The notes beneath the pieces were generated by a model. It made no database searches. It had not been told where the DNA came from and was given only the letters and a program-made list of their open reading frames with translations. Source: a bacterium (GTDB taxonomy: Bacteria; Zixibacteria; MSB-5A5; GN15; FEB-12). From it: 42,532 bases of DNA. Below are positions 33,977-42,496 of the stretch, one piece after another. The stretch spans positions 1 through 42,532 of the forward strand of contig JAUWIB010000013.1 in the NCBI GenBank assembly GCA_030605565.1, given 5' to 3'. Positions within the stretch are counted from its first letter, which is position 1. Each line of letters starts with the position of its first letter. The translations under genes and the position numbers were made by a program.

Positions 33977-34663
33977 ATGGTCTGGAAAACCGAAAAGGTC
34001 AATATGCCATTCGAGGTTAAAGACTGCACGCTGATTACCCGCATGGGGGGCGTTCAAGCCGCCGTCAGCCTCCGCGAATTGCGGGAAGGGGTAGCGCGCT
34101 GTCCCCTGGAATGTCTGTTTCACCACTTTTGCGAGACGCAGTTGCGGCCTACTTTCGATGATCCTGAATTCAGCAACGACTTCGCCGTCTGGGCAGCCAA
34201 GCACGTGCGCGACCGGATACTGGCCGAGCGCCTCGGCGTAATCAACCCTTACGAGTTTGACAATTTGGAACAATTGCGGGAAGTGGTGCTGGAGGTGGTT
34301 GATGATCGCCTGTCGGAAGTCGGTCACCATCAGTTCGCCCCGGCCGGTGAGGATTTCCGGTTCATGCGGGCCGTCACGGTGGTGTTCGACGTCGGCATTC
34401 AACTGCGCACCCCGGATGATCTGGTGACCCGTTTACCGCAGTTCAGCACCAGTTCCATCTACTACCATTTTGTTGAAGCTCGCCGGCGCACTGAAACGCG
34501 TCTCGATGATTTCTCCAACTGGCTGGCCGGATTCGGGGCCGGCACGGAACCGCTTCTGGATGCGCTTCACGGCATCGACTTCTACTACCTGACCCTTCGG
34601 GAACTCAAAGACGCTCTGCTGGAAGCTGTCTGTCAACCATTCATGGAGACTGCGCATGGTTAG
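33977..34663 (+). CDS. DUF5752-family protein
   Basis: The 228-residue product starts at ATG 33977 (GAGG at 33963-33966) or at ATG 34004 (AAAAGG before it); the longer frame to 33899 begins at the predicted transcript start. Family features are FEVKDCTLITRMGGVQAAVS, LRPTFDDPEFSNDFAVWAAK, two SIYYHF-type helices (one as SSIYYHFVEARRRTETRLDD) and a final FYYLTLRELKDALLE. Members are uncharacterised and are typically encoded next to trehalose synthase genes, as here: its stop overlaps treT by 8 bp. A regulatory or scaffold role in trehalose synthesis is the natural guess. No catalytic motif is visible. Confidence 0.8.
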   Translation: MVWKTEKVNMPFEVKDCTLITRMGGVQAAVSLRELREGVARCPLECLFHHFCETQLRPTFDDPEFSNDFAVWAAKHVRDRILAERLGVINPYEFDNLEQLREVVLEVVDDRLSEVGHHQFAPAGEDFRFMRAVTVVFDVGIQLRTPDDLVTRLPQFSTSSIYYHFVEARRRTETRLDDFSNWLAGFGAGTEPLLDALHGIDFYYLTLRELKDALLEAVCQPFMETAHG

Positions 34664-35897
34664 TATGTCACTCGATTCATACGAGGACGTGGTCGGGCAG
34701 GTAGTCATTGCTCAGTTGCGGAAGCTGGCCCACCAACTGGCCGGAGCGCGGGTCGTTCACGTCAATTCCACCCGGGAGGGCGGCGGAGTGGCGGAAATCC
34801 TGAGCTGGCTGGTCCCGTTGATGAATGACCTGGGACTTGACACATCCTGGGAAGTGATCGACGGTCACGCCGAGTACTTCCACACCACCAAGAGTTTTCA
34901 TAACGGTTTGCAGGGCAGTCCGGCGGCTTTGACCGACCGCATGATTAAAGTATATGAAGACACGGTCAGCGCCAACGCCGAGCGGCTGCGCCCCAAGCTC
35001 TCGGAGGCTGACTTCGTGATCATCCACGACCCGCAGCCGGCCTTCCTCATTAAATGCTGCCCGGAACGGAAGGGACGGTGGGTATGGCGCTGCCACATTG
35101 ACGTCAGCCGTCCCAATCACCGCATCTGGAGGTACCTGAAAGACCTGGTCTCGCTCTATGACGCCTCAATCTACTCGATGCCTCATTTCGCCCGTCGGCT
35201 GGATCATCCCCAATTGATCATCGCGCCGTCGATCGATCCGTTGTCGGACAAGAACTGTGAGCTACCCCAGGGATACATCGACGCCACGCTTGACCGTTTC
35301 GGCATTGATCGGCGGCTACCGCTGCTCACTCAGATTTCGCGTTTTGATCGGTTCAAAGACCCGCTGGGAGTGATTCGCGCTTTCGATATCCTCAGCGGCT
35401 CACTGGATGCTCAGTTGGTCTTAGCCGGCGGCGGCGCCGACGACGACCCCGAGGGTCAGGCAGTGCTCAATGAAGTCCAGGAGACCGCCCGTGGTCGGGA
35501 GGATATTTTCATCCTGGATCTGCCACCCGACGCCCATAGGACCATCAACGCTCTGCAGCGCGCCTCGACTGTTGTGATACAGAAGTCGCTGCAGGAGGGC
35601 TTCGGCCTGACCGTCACCGAAGCGATGTGGAAAAGCAAACCGGTCATCGGCGGCAACGTGGGCGGCATCAGATTGCAGGTACACAATCACCACACCGGCT
35701 TCCTGGTCGATACCCCGGAAGGGGCGGCGCTACGCCTGAGGGAACTCCTCAGACAGCCCGGGAAAGCCGGCCGCATGGGGCGCACTGCCCGCGAATTCGT
35801 GACCGTTAACTTCCTCCTGACCCGCCACTTGCGTGAGTACCTGACATTGATGTTGGGCCTGCGGCACGGCTTGGAGAGCCGCCTGCTGGCCGGATGA
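34656..35897 (+). CDS. treT: Trehalose synthase, glycosyltransferase family 4 (TreT-like)
   Basis: The 413-residue enzyme has a GT-B fold. The N-terminal domain carries VVHVNSTREGGGVAEIL and VIIHDPQPAFLI; the C-terminal domain carries TQISRFDRFKDPLGVI, LAGGGADDDPEG and the donor-binding QKSLQEGFGLTVTEAMWKSKPVIGG (split here by eye: EGFGLTVTEAMWK is the E-x7-E motif). TreT joins a nucleotide-diphosphoglucose to glucose to make trehalose in one step. It overlaps the DUF5752 frame by 8 bp and is followed 10 bp later by otsB, so the three form one transcript. Confidence 0.88.
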   Translation: MVSMSLDSYEDVVGQVVIAQLRKLAHQLAGARVVHVNSTREGGGVAEILSWLVPLMNDLGLDTSWEVIDGHAEYFHTTKSFHNGLQGSPAALTDRMIKVYEDTVSANAERLRPKLSEADFVIIHDPQPAFLIKCCPERKGRWVWRCHIDVSRPNHRIWRYLKDLVSLYDASIYSMPHFARRLDHPQLIIAPSIDPLSDKNCELPQGYIDATLDRFGIDRRLPLLTQISRFDRFKDPLGVIRAFDILSGSLDAQLVLAGGGADDDPEGQAVLNEVQETARGREDIFILDLPPDAHRTINALQRASTVVIQKSLQEGFGLTVTEAMWKSKPVIGGNVGGIRLQVHNHHTGFLVDTPEGAALRLRELLRQPGKAGRMGRTAREFVTVNFLLTRHLREYLTLMLGLRHGLESRLLAG

Positions 35898-35907
35898 CTC
35901 CGGCGTG

Positions 35908-36693
35908 ATGAAACTGCTCAATTCGACACTCGATCTGGACGCGTTCTTCGACCGGCTGCACAAAGCTTCGCAGAGGGTTCTGCTTTTGGACTACGACGGC
36001 ACGTTGGCGCCGTTTCGCGCTGAGCGAGAGCAAGCCGCACCATACCCCCGGATTCCTCCCTTGCTGGATGAAATCGTCCAATGCCGACGCAGCCAGCTGG
36101 CCATTGTCAGCGGCCGGGCAACCACGGCGGTCGCTGCACTGTTGGGTCTGAAACGGACGCCGGAGATCTTCGGATCACACGGCGCCGAACGACTGAGCAT
36201 TGATGGAACATATCGTTCACCGACGGTTCCAGAGGCGACCCGCACCGTACTCGGAGAGGCGTATCGATGGGCGGGCGATCAGGGTCTACAGCGACAGACC
36301 GAACTGAAACCGGCCGGGATCGCTTTTCATTGGCGCGGTCTGGAACGCGAGGCCGCCGAACGGATAAGACAGTCCGTCCGGACACAGAGCAGCCGATGGA
36401 GCGACCGCTCGGGGCTGGAACTCCGTGAGTTCGACGGCGGTCTGGAGTTGCGACTGCCGGGCATCACCAAGGGTGACGTGGTTCGCACCGTTCTCGCCGA
36501 ATCGGACGATCAAGCAGTGGTAGCCTATCTGGGTGACGATACGACTGACGAGGATGCTTTTGAGGCCCTGGCCGGTCGAGGTCTTTCGATCCTGGTCAGA
36601 ACCGAGCTACGTCCCACCAAGGCTGACCTGTGGCTGATACCTCCTGAAGATCTGGTGTCCTTTCTGCATCGCTGGCTGGAATCTTGTAAGTAG
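35908..36693 (+). CDS. otsB: Trehalose-6-phosphate phosphatase
   Basis: The 261-residue HAD-family enzyme has motif I LLLDYDGTLAPF (nucleophile Asp28, acid Asp30), motif II-like AIVSGRATT, substrate region GSHGAERLS, and motif IV YLGDDTTDEDAFEAL. It removes phosphate from trehalose-6-phosphate made by OtsA. The ATG at 35908 follows a GTG at 35905, and either may be used; the ribosome site is weak, which suggests coupling to treT 10 bp upstream. Confidence 0.9.
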   Translation: MKLLNSTLDLDAFFDRLHKASQRVLLLDYDGTLAPFRAEREQAAPYPRIPPLLDEIVQCRRSQLAIVSGRATTAVAALLGLKRTPEIFGSHGAERLSIDGTYRSPTVPEATRTVLGEAYRWAGDQGLQRQTELKPAGIAFHWRGLEREAAERIRQSVRTQSSRWSDRSGLELREFDGGLELRLPGITKGDVVRTVLAESDDQAVVAYLGDDTTDEDAFEALAGRGLSILVRTELRPTKADLWLIPPEDLVSFLHRWLESCK

Positions 36694-36777
36694 ATTGAGC
36701 GCCGGTCACAGCTCCCTGCTCACCGGACATCATAGACCATAGCAGTCCATGTCCGCCGGTTCGACGCGACTTTAAGG

Positions 36778-36806
36778 TTGCGCACTGCCGGTAATTTGCG
36801 TAATGT
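36778..36806 (+). promoter_or_regulatory. Candidate otsA promoter
   Basis: TTGCGC (36778-36783) and TAATGT (36801-36806) are 17 bp apart in the 192-bp gap after otsB, leaving a leader of about 75 nt. otsA may therefore be expressed separately from the treT-otsB transcript. Confidence 0.45.
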
Positions 36807-36885
36807 GTTTAACAAGTGCAATCTGTGTCACCGTATCATGGTGTGGTTCTGTGCCTGGCGAGGGAATGATGGCAAAGGGGCGTGT

Positions 36886-38352
36886 ATGAGTAAATTGAGG
36901 AAGCCGCTTGTAATTGTCTCCAATCGGCTGCCGGTGGTGATTTCAAGGGACGAAAAGAACGACTGGCGGGTTGAACCGGCGGCTGGCGGATTGGTGACGG
37001 CGCTGGCGCCGTTAATGCGTCGCGAGCACGGCTTGTGGATCGGCTGGCCCGGTAGCCCCCCCGACAGTCCGGCCGCGGCCTTGCTTGACGAGTACCGCCA
37101 GGAGGCTGGTTTCGACCTGCGGGCGGTTCCGCTCACCGACTCGGAGGTTGAGAAATACTACCGCGGTTTTTCAAACGAAACGATCTGGCCGCTGTTCCAT
37201 GATCTGCTGGGCCACTGTCGTTTTGAGGCCGCCAACTGGGTAAGCTATGTCGAGGTCAACCGCAAGTTCGCCGAGGTCGTGGCGAGTTCAGTTCAGCCGG
37301 AGAGCCTGATCTGGATACATGATTACCAGTTGCTGCTGGTGGGGCATTTCCTGCGTGATCTGGGCTTGCATCATCGCCTGCATTTTTTTCTACATATCCC
37401 CTTTCCCTCGTACGATCTGTTTCGCCGTCTCCCCTGGAAGCAGGATTTGCTCGAGGCGGTGCTGGCTTACGATCATATCGGCTTCCAGACGGCGCTGGAC
37501 CGTCGCAATTTCGTGCAGTGCATTAGGAACCTTATGCCGGAGTCATCGGCCCGGATCGTCTCACGGCAATTAGGGATAGAGTACGACAGCCGCAGTATCA
37601 GGCTGGGACAATACCCGGTCAGCATCGATTTCGATGAGTTCGACACACAGGCGAGATCACCCGAAGTGAAGGAAGCGGCCTGGTTCATCCACAAGAACCT
37701 GCCGGGTCGCTCTCTCATTCTGGGAATCGACCGTTTGGATTACACAAAAGGAATACCGAAGCGCCTTCTGGCCTTTGAGAGAACGCTGGAAAAATACCCC
37801 GATTTGCGGGGGCATGTATCACTGGTGCAGATCGTGATCCCCAGCCGGGTCAAGGTGCCCGATTACCAGAATCTCAAGCAAGAACTCGATGAACTGGTGG
37901 GGCGCATCAACGCGCGCTTTTCCCAGCACGGCTGGGTACCTATCCACTACATGTACCGTCAACTCGACCGGGTTCAACTGCTGGGACACTATCGCGCCTG
38001 CGAGATCGCGCTCGTTACGCCGTTGCGTGACGGCATGAACCTGGTGGCCAAAGAGTATTGCGCCAGTTCGATAGACGACAACGGTATCCTCGTTCTATCA
38101 GAATTCGCCGGGGCCGCCACCCAGTTGTCGAAAGCGGCCATCATGGTCAACCCTTACGATCTGGAGGGCATGGCCGACGCCATCTATGCCGCCTTTATCA
38201 TGACCCCCCAGGAACGGCAGCGACGGATGCGGTTGCTCAGACAGGAAGTGAAGCGCAACGACGTAAACAAGTGGGTCGAGAGTTTTCTCAGTCCTGATGC
38301 CGAACAACCGACGCCGGCAGCGGTACCGGCCGAGACCTCGAAAGCCACTTAG
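36886..38352 (+). CDS. otsA: Trehalose-6-phosphate synthase
   Basis: AAAGGGG (36875-36880) and the conserved N-terminus [12 protein letters not shown] fix the start at ATG 36886. The 488-residue GT20 enzyme makes trehalose-6-phosphate from NDP-glucose and glucose-6-phosphate. Motifs are [80 protein letters not shown] and [11 protein letters not shown], all intact. It pairs with otsB upstream. Its stop codon overlaps that of the convergent peptidase gene (TAG 38350-38352; TAA on the other strand at 38351-38349). Confidence 0.95.
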   Translation: MSKLRKPLVIVSNRLPVVISRDEKNDWRVEPAAGGLVTALAPLMRREHGLWIGWPGSPPDSPAAALLDEYRQEAGFDLRAVPLTDSEVEKYYRGFSNETIWPLFHDLLGHCRFEAANWVSYVEVNRKFAEVVASSVQPESLIWIHDYQLLLVGHFLRDLGLHHRLHFFLHIPFPSYDLFRRLPWKQDLLEAVLAYDHIGFQTALDRRNFVQCIRNLMPESSARIVSRQLGIEYDSRSIRLGQYPVSIDFDEFDTQARSPEVKEAAWFIHKNLPGRSLILGIDRLDYTKGIPKRLLAFERTLEKYPDLRGHVSLVQIVIPSRVKVPDYQNLKQELDELVGRINARFSQHGWVPIHYMYRQLDRVQLLGHYRACEIALVTPLRDGMNLVAKEYCASSIDDNGILVLSEFAGAATQLSKAAIMVNPYDLEGMADAIYAAFIMTPQERQRRMRLLRQEVKRNDVNKWVESFLSPDAEQPTPAAVPAETSKAT

Positions 38353-40481
38353 GGCAGTGTCACTTTCAGCGGCGAGGATGAAACCTCCCACTGTCCTTTG
38401 CCGATATTGCGCGATCCCATAAAGACCAGATAGGAGTACTTGCCATAGTGCGGCACCAACTGTCCCAAACGCGGCAGGGATTCATAGTCATCTGTGATAA
38501 TCACCATGAACTTGTCGAAACCGTCATGCTTTTCTCCCGTAAGGACGAACGTATGACCGCTACGTGGGTAGCTGGTTTCCTGTACGCTTACCGAGTCGTC
38601 ACTAATCTTCACGCGGTCAACCAAGTACGCCGGCAATTCAGATGGGTTCAGCATGATCGGCACGAAGCTGCGATCAGGCTGTTGCAGCAGATCATAGTTA
38701 TTGACCGCCATTGAGTCCTCAGTGAAACTTGAGGCAAAAGCGGTGAACAACTCTGCCGCCATGGCGTTGTCCTTGTCGCACACAAATCGGTGTTTGTCCG
38801 CACCCATGATGGCTGAGACGATAGGCTCGACCTCTTCGGGATGCAGGCGGCGAAAGAGGTGGTAGTCGGGGTCGACTTCCAACGTCGTCACCGCTTCCGA
38901 CAGCGTAATGGCATAGGTCTGCTGGGCCGAGGTGAGCGATACCGCCGTGTCAAGAACAAGATCGGTCCCGCTGAATCGCAGCGGTACGCGGAGTCTATAG
39001 TCTTGTCCGCTACGCTCAGCAAGCGAGAATGACAGCACCTTGCTATCGCCCGACGTGTCTACAGCATTGTCCGGTATCGTCACCTCCAAAAGAGGCGCTC
39101 CCGTCCGATCTATCCACTGCGGAATAATGTGCGAAAGGTCCCGCTCACTCGTCTCCTCAAATGCTGCGACCCACTCCTCCCAACTGATCTTCTGTCCTAC
39201 ATGACGCTTGTAGACAAGCTTCCAGGCCGCAAAGAAGGCGTCCGTTCCGATCTCTTCCTCGATCATGTGGAACACCATCATCGCCTTGCCGTAGCCAATG
39301 CTTCGCGTGTCGGGGCTGCTGCGCGAGGTGAACTCACGAATGGGAAAGTCGTTGCCCTCGTCGACGTAGGCGAGATACTGCTTCAGGATATCTTTGCGAT
39401 AGCTCCTGGCCGCGTCTTCTGATTGCATCAGCTTGTAGCGATAGTCGGCGCCGTAGACCGTTGACCCCTCGCACCAGTTACCGCGGTCGTAATCGACATA
39501 GACGCTGTTGCCCCACCAGTTGTGGAGCACTTCGTGCCCCAGCGATGTCTTGACAATCCATGGCATTTGCAGCACCCGTTGTCCCAAAAGCGTCCAGGCC
39601 GGCATACCGTAACCGGTCGAGAAGAAATTCTCCGCCACCGTGAAGCGCTCAAATGGATAAGGTCCGATCAACTCGCTGTACATCTGAATATAATCAGCGG
39701 TGGCTGGGAGGTACTGGTCAAACAGACCGGTGTCGGCTTCAAAGAAATAGCACCACACTTCCACACTGTCGACCATCGTTGACTTGATCACATAGGGCGC
39801 GGCCATGAACATACAACCATCGGACTTGAACGGGTTTCCCCACGTTTGAACCTTCCGACCGTCACGAACTTCGGATGAAAGCCGATTGCCATCGCTGACT
39901 GACTCCCATGCTTCCGGAATGTCAGCCGTGAGTTTGAAGCTGACCAACGACTCATCACCAACCGGATAGTAGTAGGCCGCCGGGGACAAGTAGGCGCCTT
40001 GTTCGGAAATCGTACCCGACACCTCTCCCCCGACGCGCTCACGGGAAAACCGCATCTTGCTGACATCCTCAAAGAACTCGGCTGAGTATTTGATAGAAAA
40101 CGGCTGTTCCCCGATCACTCTGGAGTTAAACAGCACCAACCGCGCCGGTACATCCGCCTCGAACTCGACGAGATGCGGCACAATCTCGAGCGGCAGAGAA
40201 GCACTATCGGCCAGGGTCACCGCCAGATACTCCACCGGTTCACCCGCCAGCGTGAACGCATCCACTGTTGCTGTCAGTTTGAGGTAGAACAGATTCCATC
40301 CCGTTGTGACGGCGACTTCTCCCTCATCAATGAACGTCGCCTGATGCGCGGGTACGTCGATGGTCACACGGATATCATGGCTTTCAAACTCGACTCGTGA
40401 TACCTCGGTCGCACCGATGGGTGGGACATTGATCACAGAACTTCCTACTATCAGAAGGAGGACGAGAACAGCATAACGCAT
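38349..40481 (-). CDS. Exported M1-family zinc metallopeptidase
   Basis: The start is supported by GGGAG 8 bp upstream and a signal peptide (YAVLVLLLIVGSSVINVPPIGA). The 710-residue protein has the zinc motif HEVLHNWWGN (His316, Glu317, His320) and a downstream Glu338 in NWCEGST. The gap from His320 to Glu338 is 17 residues, one fewer than in classical aminopeptidase N. The GAMEN exopeptidase motif is replaced by STGYGMPAWTLLG, as in a divergent bacterial branch of M1 proteins, so strict aminopeptidase activity is uncertain. A final domain of about 150 residues is not recognised. It acts in the periplasm or outside the cell. Confidence 0.85.
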   Translation of the reverse strand: MRYAVLVLLLIVGSSVINVPPIGATEVSRVEFESHDIRVTIDVPAHQATFIDEGEVAVTTGWNLFYLKLTATVDAFTLAGEPVEYLAVTLADSASLPLEIVPHLVEFEADVPARLVLFNSRVIGEQPFSIKYSAEFFEDVSKMRFSRERVGGEVSGTISEQGAYLSPAAYYYPVGDESLVSFKLTADIPEAWESVSDGNRLSSEVRDGRKVQTWGNPFKSDGCMFMAAPYVIKSTMVDSVEVWCYFFEADTGLFDQYLPATADYIQMYSELIGPYPFERFTVAENFFSTGYGMPAWTLLGQRVLQMPWIVKTSLGHEVLHNWWGNSVYVDYDRGNWCEGSTVYGADYRYKLMQSEDAARSYRKDILKQYLAYVDEGNDFPIREFTSRSSPDTRSIGYGKAMMVFHMIEEEIGTDAFFAAWKLVYKRHVGQKISWEEWVAAFEETSERDLSHIIPQWIDRTGAPLLEVTIPDNAVDTSGDSKVLSFSLAERSGQDYRLRVPLRFSGTDLVLDTAVSLTSAQQTYAITLSEAVTTLEVDPDYHLFRRLHPEEVEPIVSAIMGADKHRFVCDKDNAMAAELFTAFASSFTEDSMAVNNYDLLQQPDRSFVPIMLNPSELPAYLVDRVKISDDSVSVQETSYPRSGHTFVLTGEKHDGFDKFMVIITDDYESLPRLGQLVPHYGKYSYLVFMGSRNIGKGQWEVSSSPLKVTLP

Positions 40482-40631
40482 AAAAAAACTCCCGGTTTAC
40501 ATTCAAGTCGCGACATGCGACAAAACAAATTCATCTGAGGCGCCAGCGGCCGTGTTCCAGAACCTATGACACTTTCCGAGTACTCATGGAACACCACAAC
40601 TTCACGATCATATAGTGTCCAGCTTGCCGGC

Positions 40632-40644
40632 GCCGGAGGCCGGA
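40632..40644. repeat. Possible att-site duplicate of the tRNA 3' end
   Basis: GCCGGAGGCCGGA here is identical to 40723-40735 at the 3' end of the tRNA-Leu gene, and a further T matches after one mismatch. In addition, ATAGTGTCCA occurs at 40612-40621 and again at 40872-40881, on either side of the tRNA. These could be remnants of recombination sites; the matches are short. Confidence 0.35.
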
Positions 40645-40721
40645 GTGGCAAGCCACTTTTTGGGACCATCCAACAGTTGTCTTGAACCTGTACGTTCTCT
40701 GCAAAAGAACTGATTTATCAG

Positions 40722-40806
40722 TGCCGGAGGCCGGACTCGAACCGGCACGGCCCTTAAGGACCAAGGGATTTTAAGTCCCTGGTGTCTACCATTCCACCAC
40801 TCCGGC
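40722..40806 (-). tRNA. tRNA-Leu (UAA)
   Basis: The 85-nt gene reads GCCGGAG at the 5' end (40806) and CTCCGGC plus discriminator A at the 3' end. It has a TTCGAGTCC T-loop, the long variable arm of leucine tRNAs, and the anticodon loop CTTAAAA (anticodon TAA). CCA is not encoded. The integrase frame runs into its 5' end, which marks it as the attachment target of the element to the right. Confidence 0.93.
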
Positions 40807-41946
40807 ATATCCTTTGTACGATAGGAACTTACCTGAAACTCCGCAACCTTCAAATTGGGGTCGGTGTCCAAATAGTGTCCATCAAAAAACTTCAGACGCT
40901 CGACCTCCTTCGCTTTCCACTCCGGACTCAAGTGTGCATACCGCGCCGTCATACGAATTGTCTTGTGTCCAAGCAACTCCTTGACCGTGTACAGGTCCAC
41001 ACCAGCCATCACCAAGTGTGAAGCGAATGTGTGTCTGAGGTCGTGAAAACGAAAGTCCTTAATGGCTGCCAACTTCCGTGCTCGTTCGAAAGCCGTTCGA
41101 AAGCACCGAACTTTTCCGCCCTCAGAATTGGTGAATACATATTCTCGATCCTGGGACAATTGCGACAGCGTAACCACAACCGCATCATTCATCGGGATGC
41201 GCCTTGATTCATGGTTCTTGGAAGTACTCACGAGAATCATGCGGGCAGTGAAGTTCACGTCCTGCCATTTGAGGTTCAGAATTTCACCCTTTCGCATTCC
41301 GGTATTGAGCGCAACCATCACGATGGGCTTTAGAGACTCGTTGCAGGATTCGTAAAATCGTATCACTTCCTCGTGGGTCAAAAATCTGGAGCGCTCACCG
41401 TTCTCCCTGAAAAAAGATACAAGGCGCACAGGATTCTCGCTGGCCATACCCCACCGGATTGACTTATTGAACAATGCCTTTAGACAGGCAAGCTCTCTGT
41501 TCACCGATGCCGGTGCGACTTCTTTTCGCCGTGCCGACTTGAATGCCTCTACGTCCAAAACGGAAATGTCCCCGAACTTGTTCTTGCCAAACCACCGTGA
41601 CAGAACCTTGAAACTTCTTTTGTCTCGTTCCCACGAGCGTTTGTTCGCCATAGACTATTCAAGGTACTTCGCGCAAACATCCTCAAACATATACTTCTGT
41701 TGGTGGTTGACGTCAAGAAATCTGCCTTCGGCCAGTTCAGTACGCCTCTTTGCCAACACCTGGACTGCCAGCTTTCGGTTCGGGCCGATCATCTCCCGCT
41801 TGCGCCGACCACTGACGTAGTAATCTATATAGTAGTTGCCGTGCTTCTCAAAAATACTCATATCACTAAGTCTCTCGCGTGTCGCATGCAAGTATACTGC
41901 AGACGGATAGTAAAGCAATCACAATCTTGACCGCTCGCCTGAATAT

Positions 41947-42147
41947 CTAATGGACTATAGGGCGAACCTTGTTCATATCGATCCAGTCCATCACGTCGGC
42001 AACGTCGAACATGACGCGATCTCCCATTCTGACGAATGGTATTTCGCGACGCTGGGATACCCAAGTGTCGATAGTGTAAACGCTCAATCCCAGCCACTCG
42101 GCCAGTTTCTTCTTGTCAACGAATTTCGGTTTCTCTTCTTTGGTCAT
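41947..42147 (-). CDS. Excisionase/AlpA-like helix-turn-helix protein
   Basis: AGGAGGT precedes ATG 42147. The 66-residue product is a single MerR-like winged HTH of the HTH_17 type: FVDKKKLAEWLGLSVYTIDT (recognition helix near 20-32), WVSQRREIPFVRMGDRVMFD and a final DVMDWIDMNK. Such proteins direct excision by partner integrases or activate their transcription. It lies 85 bp upstream of the integrase start on the same strand, the usual element-end order. Confidence 0.85.
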   Translation of the reverse strand: MTKEEKPKFVDKKKLAEWLGLSVYTIDTWVSQRREIPFVRMGDRVMFDVADVMDWIDMNKVRPIVH

Positions 42148-42157
42148 GTCTGACCTC

Positions 42158-42253
42158 CTATTGCCATCTGTTGGCCTGAATTTCTTGCTCCCCATCATCG
42201 GTTGTCCGCTCGACGGTGCCCTCAATCAGCCTGACGCGGCGCTCTGCGATCAT
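42158..42253 (-). CDS. Possible 31-residue protein upstream of the excisionase
   Basis: ATG 42253 to TAG 42160-42158 encodes a charged peptide (MIAERRVRLIEGTVERTTDD...). Its ATG overlaps the stop of an upstream frame as ATGA, and its own stop is followed immediately by the excisionase ribosome site. The tight spacing suggests translational coupling, but the size makes it uncertain. Confidence 0.3.
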   Translation of the reverse strand: MIAERRVRLIEGTVERTTDDGEQEIQANRWQ

Positions 42254-42339
42254 TCGGTCGATCTCGAGGGTGGGTATAAAGCGTACTTCGCCTTTGAACG
42301 CGCCACAGCCTTCTGCCTGTCTTTCTCGCGGACACGCAT
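42250..42339 (-). CDS. Possible short or truncated reading frame at the element end
   Basis: From ATG 42339 the frame reads MRVREKDRQKAVARSKAKYA and stops at 42250. It is open further upstream to 42504, but that part is antisense to the inverted repeat at 42433-42496. It may be the tail of a gene cut by whatever inserted at about 42433. Confidence 0.2.
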   Translation of the reverse strand: MRVREKDRQKAVARSKAKYALYPPSRSTE

Positions 42340-42432
42340 ATCATCAACGAACGTCGTTAGGATCGGAAATGTCTTGTCATCGCGGACCTTTAACTGAGAT
42401 ATAGTCGGAAGTTGTGGATGAGATAAAAGAAA

Positions 42433-42496
42433 GAGCGTATCCTCTAGTTGTGAAACTTTAACCTCTCGGATGATAACCGAGAGAAAGGATACGCTC
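42433..42496 (+). promoter_or_regulatory. Nested inverted repeats masking a start site
   Basis: An outer perfect 10-bp inverted repeat, GAGCGTATCC (42433-42442) with GGATACGCTC (42487-42496), encloses an inner perfect hairpin, CTCTCGG-ATGATAA-CCGAGAG (42463-42483). The right outer arm covers part of the AAAGGA ribosome site (42484-42489) and abuts the ATG at 42497. It could be an insertion-sequence end or a translational block on read-through transcripts. Confidence 0.6.

Larger units (their letters stand above)
40608..41861 (-). pseudogene. Tyrosine-recombinase integrase broken by an amber codon
   Basis: Residues 1-68 from ATG 41861 form the arm-type DNA-binding domain (YIDYYVSGRRKREMIG). 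TAG at 41657-41655 interrupts the frame; one codon (Ser) later an ATG at 41651 continues in the same frame with the core-binding and catalytic domains. Numbered from 41651, the active site is complete: Arg120 (NTGMRKGEI), His203 and Arg206 (HDLRH), His229 (LLGHK) and Tyr238 (TARYAHL). Relatives generally have a Trp or similar residue at the stop position, so TGG to TAG is the simplest change. After residue 282 the frame runs straight through a tRNA-Leu gene and ends at 40608; true homologous sequence seems to stop just before the tRNA. Confidence 0.8.

Noticed and set aside
36694-36730. Terminator after otsB
   Set aside because: CCGGT/ACCGG can pair but the loop is long and no T tract follows.
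40608-40806. C-terminal 65 residues of the integrase as a real protein domain
   Set aside because: This stretch is the translated tRNA-Leu gene and its flank, not homologous integrase sequence.
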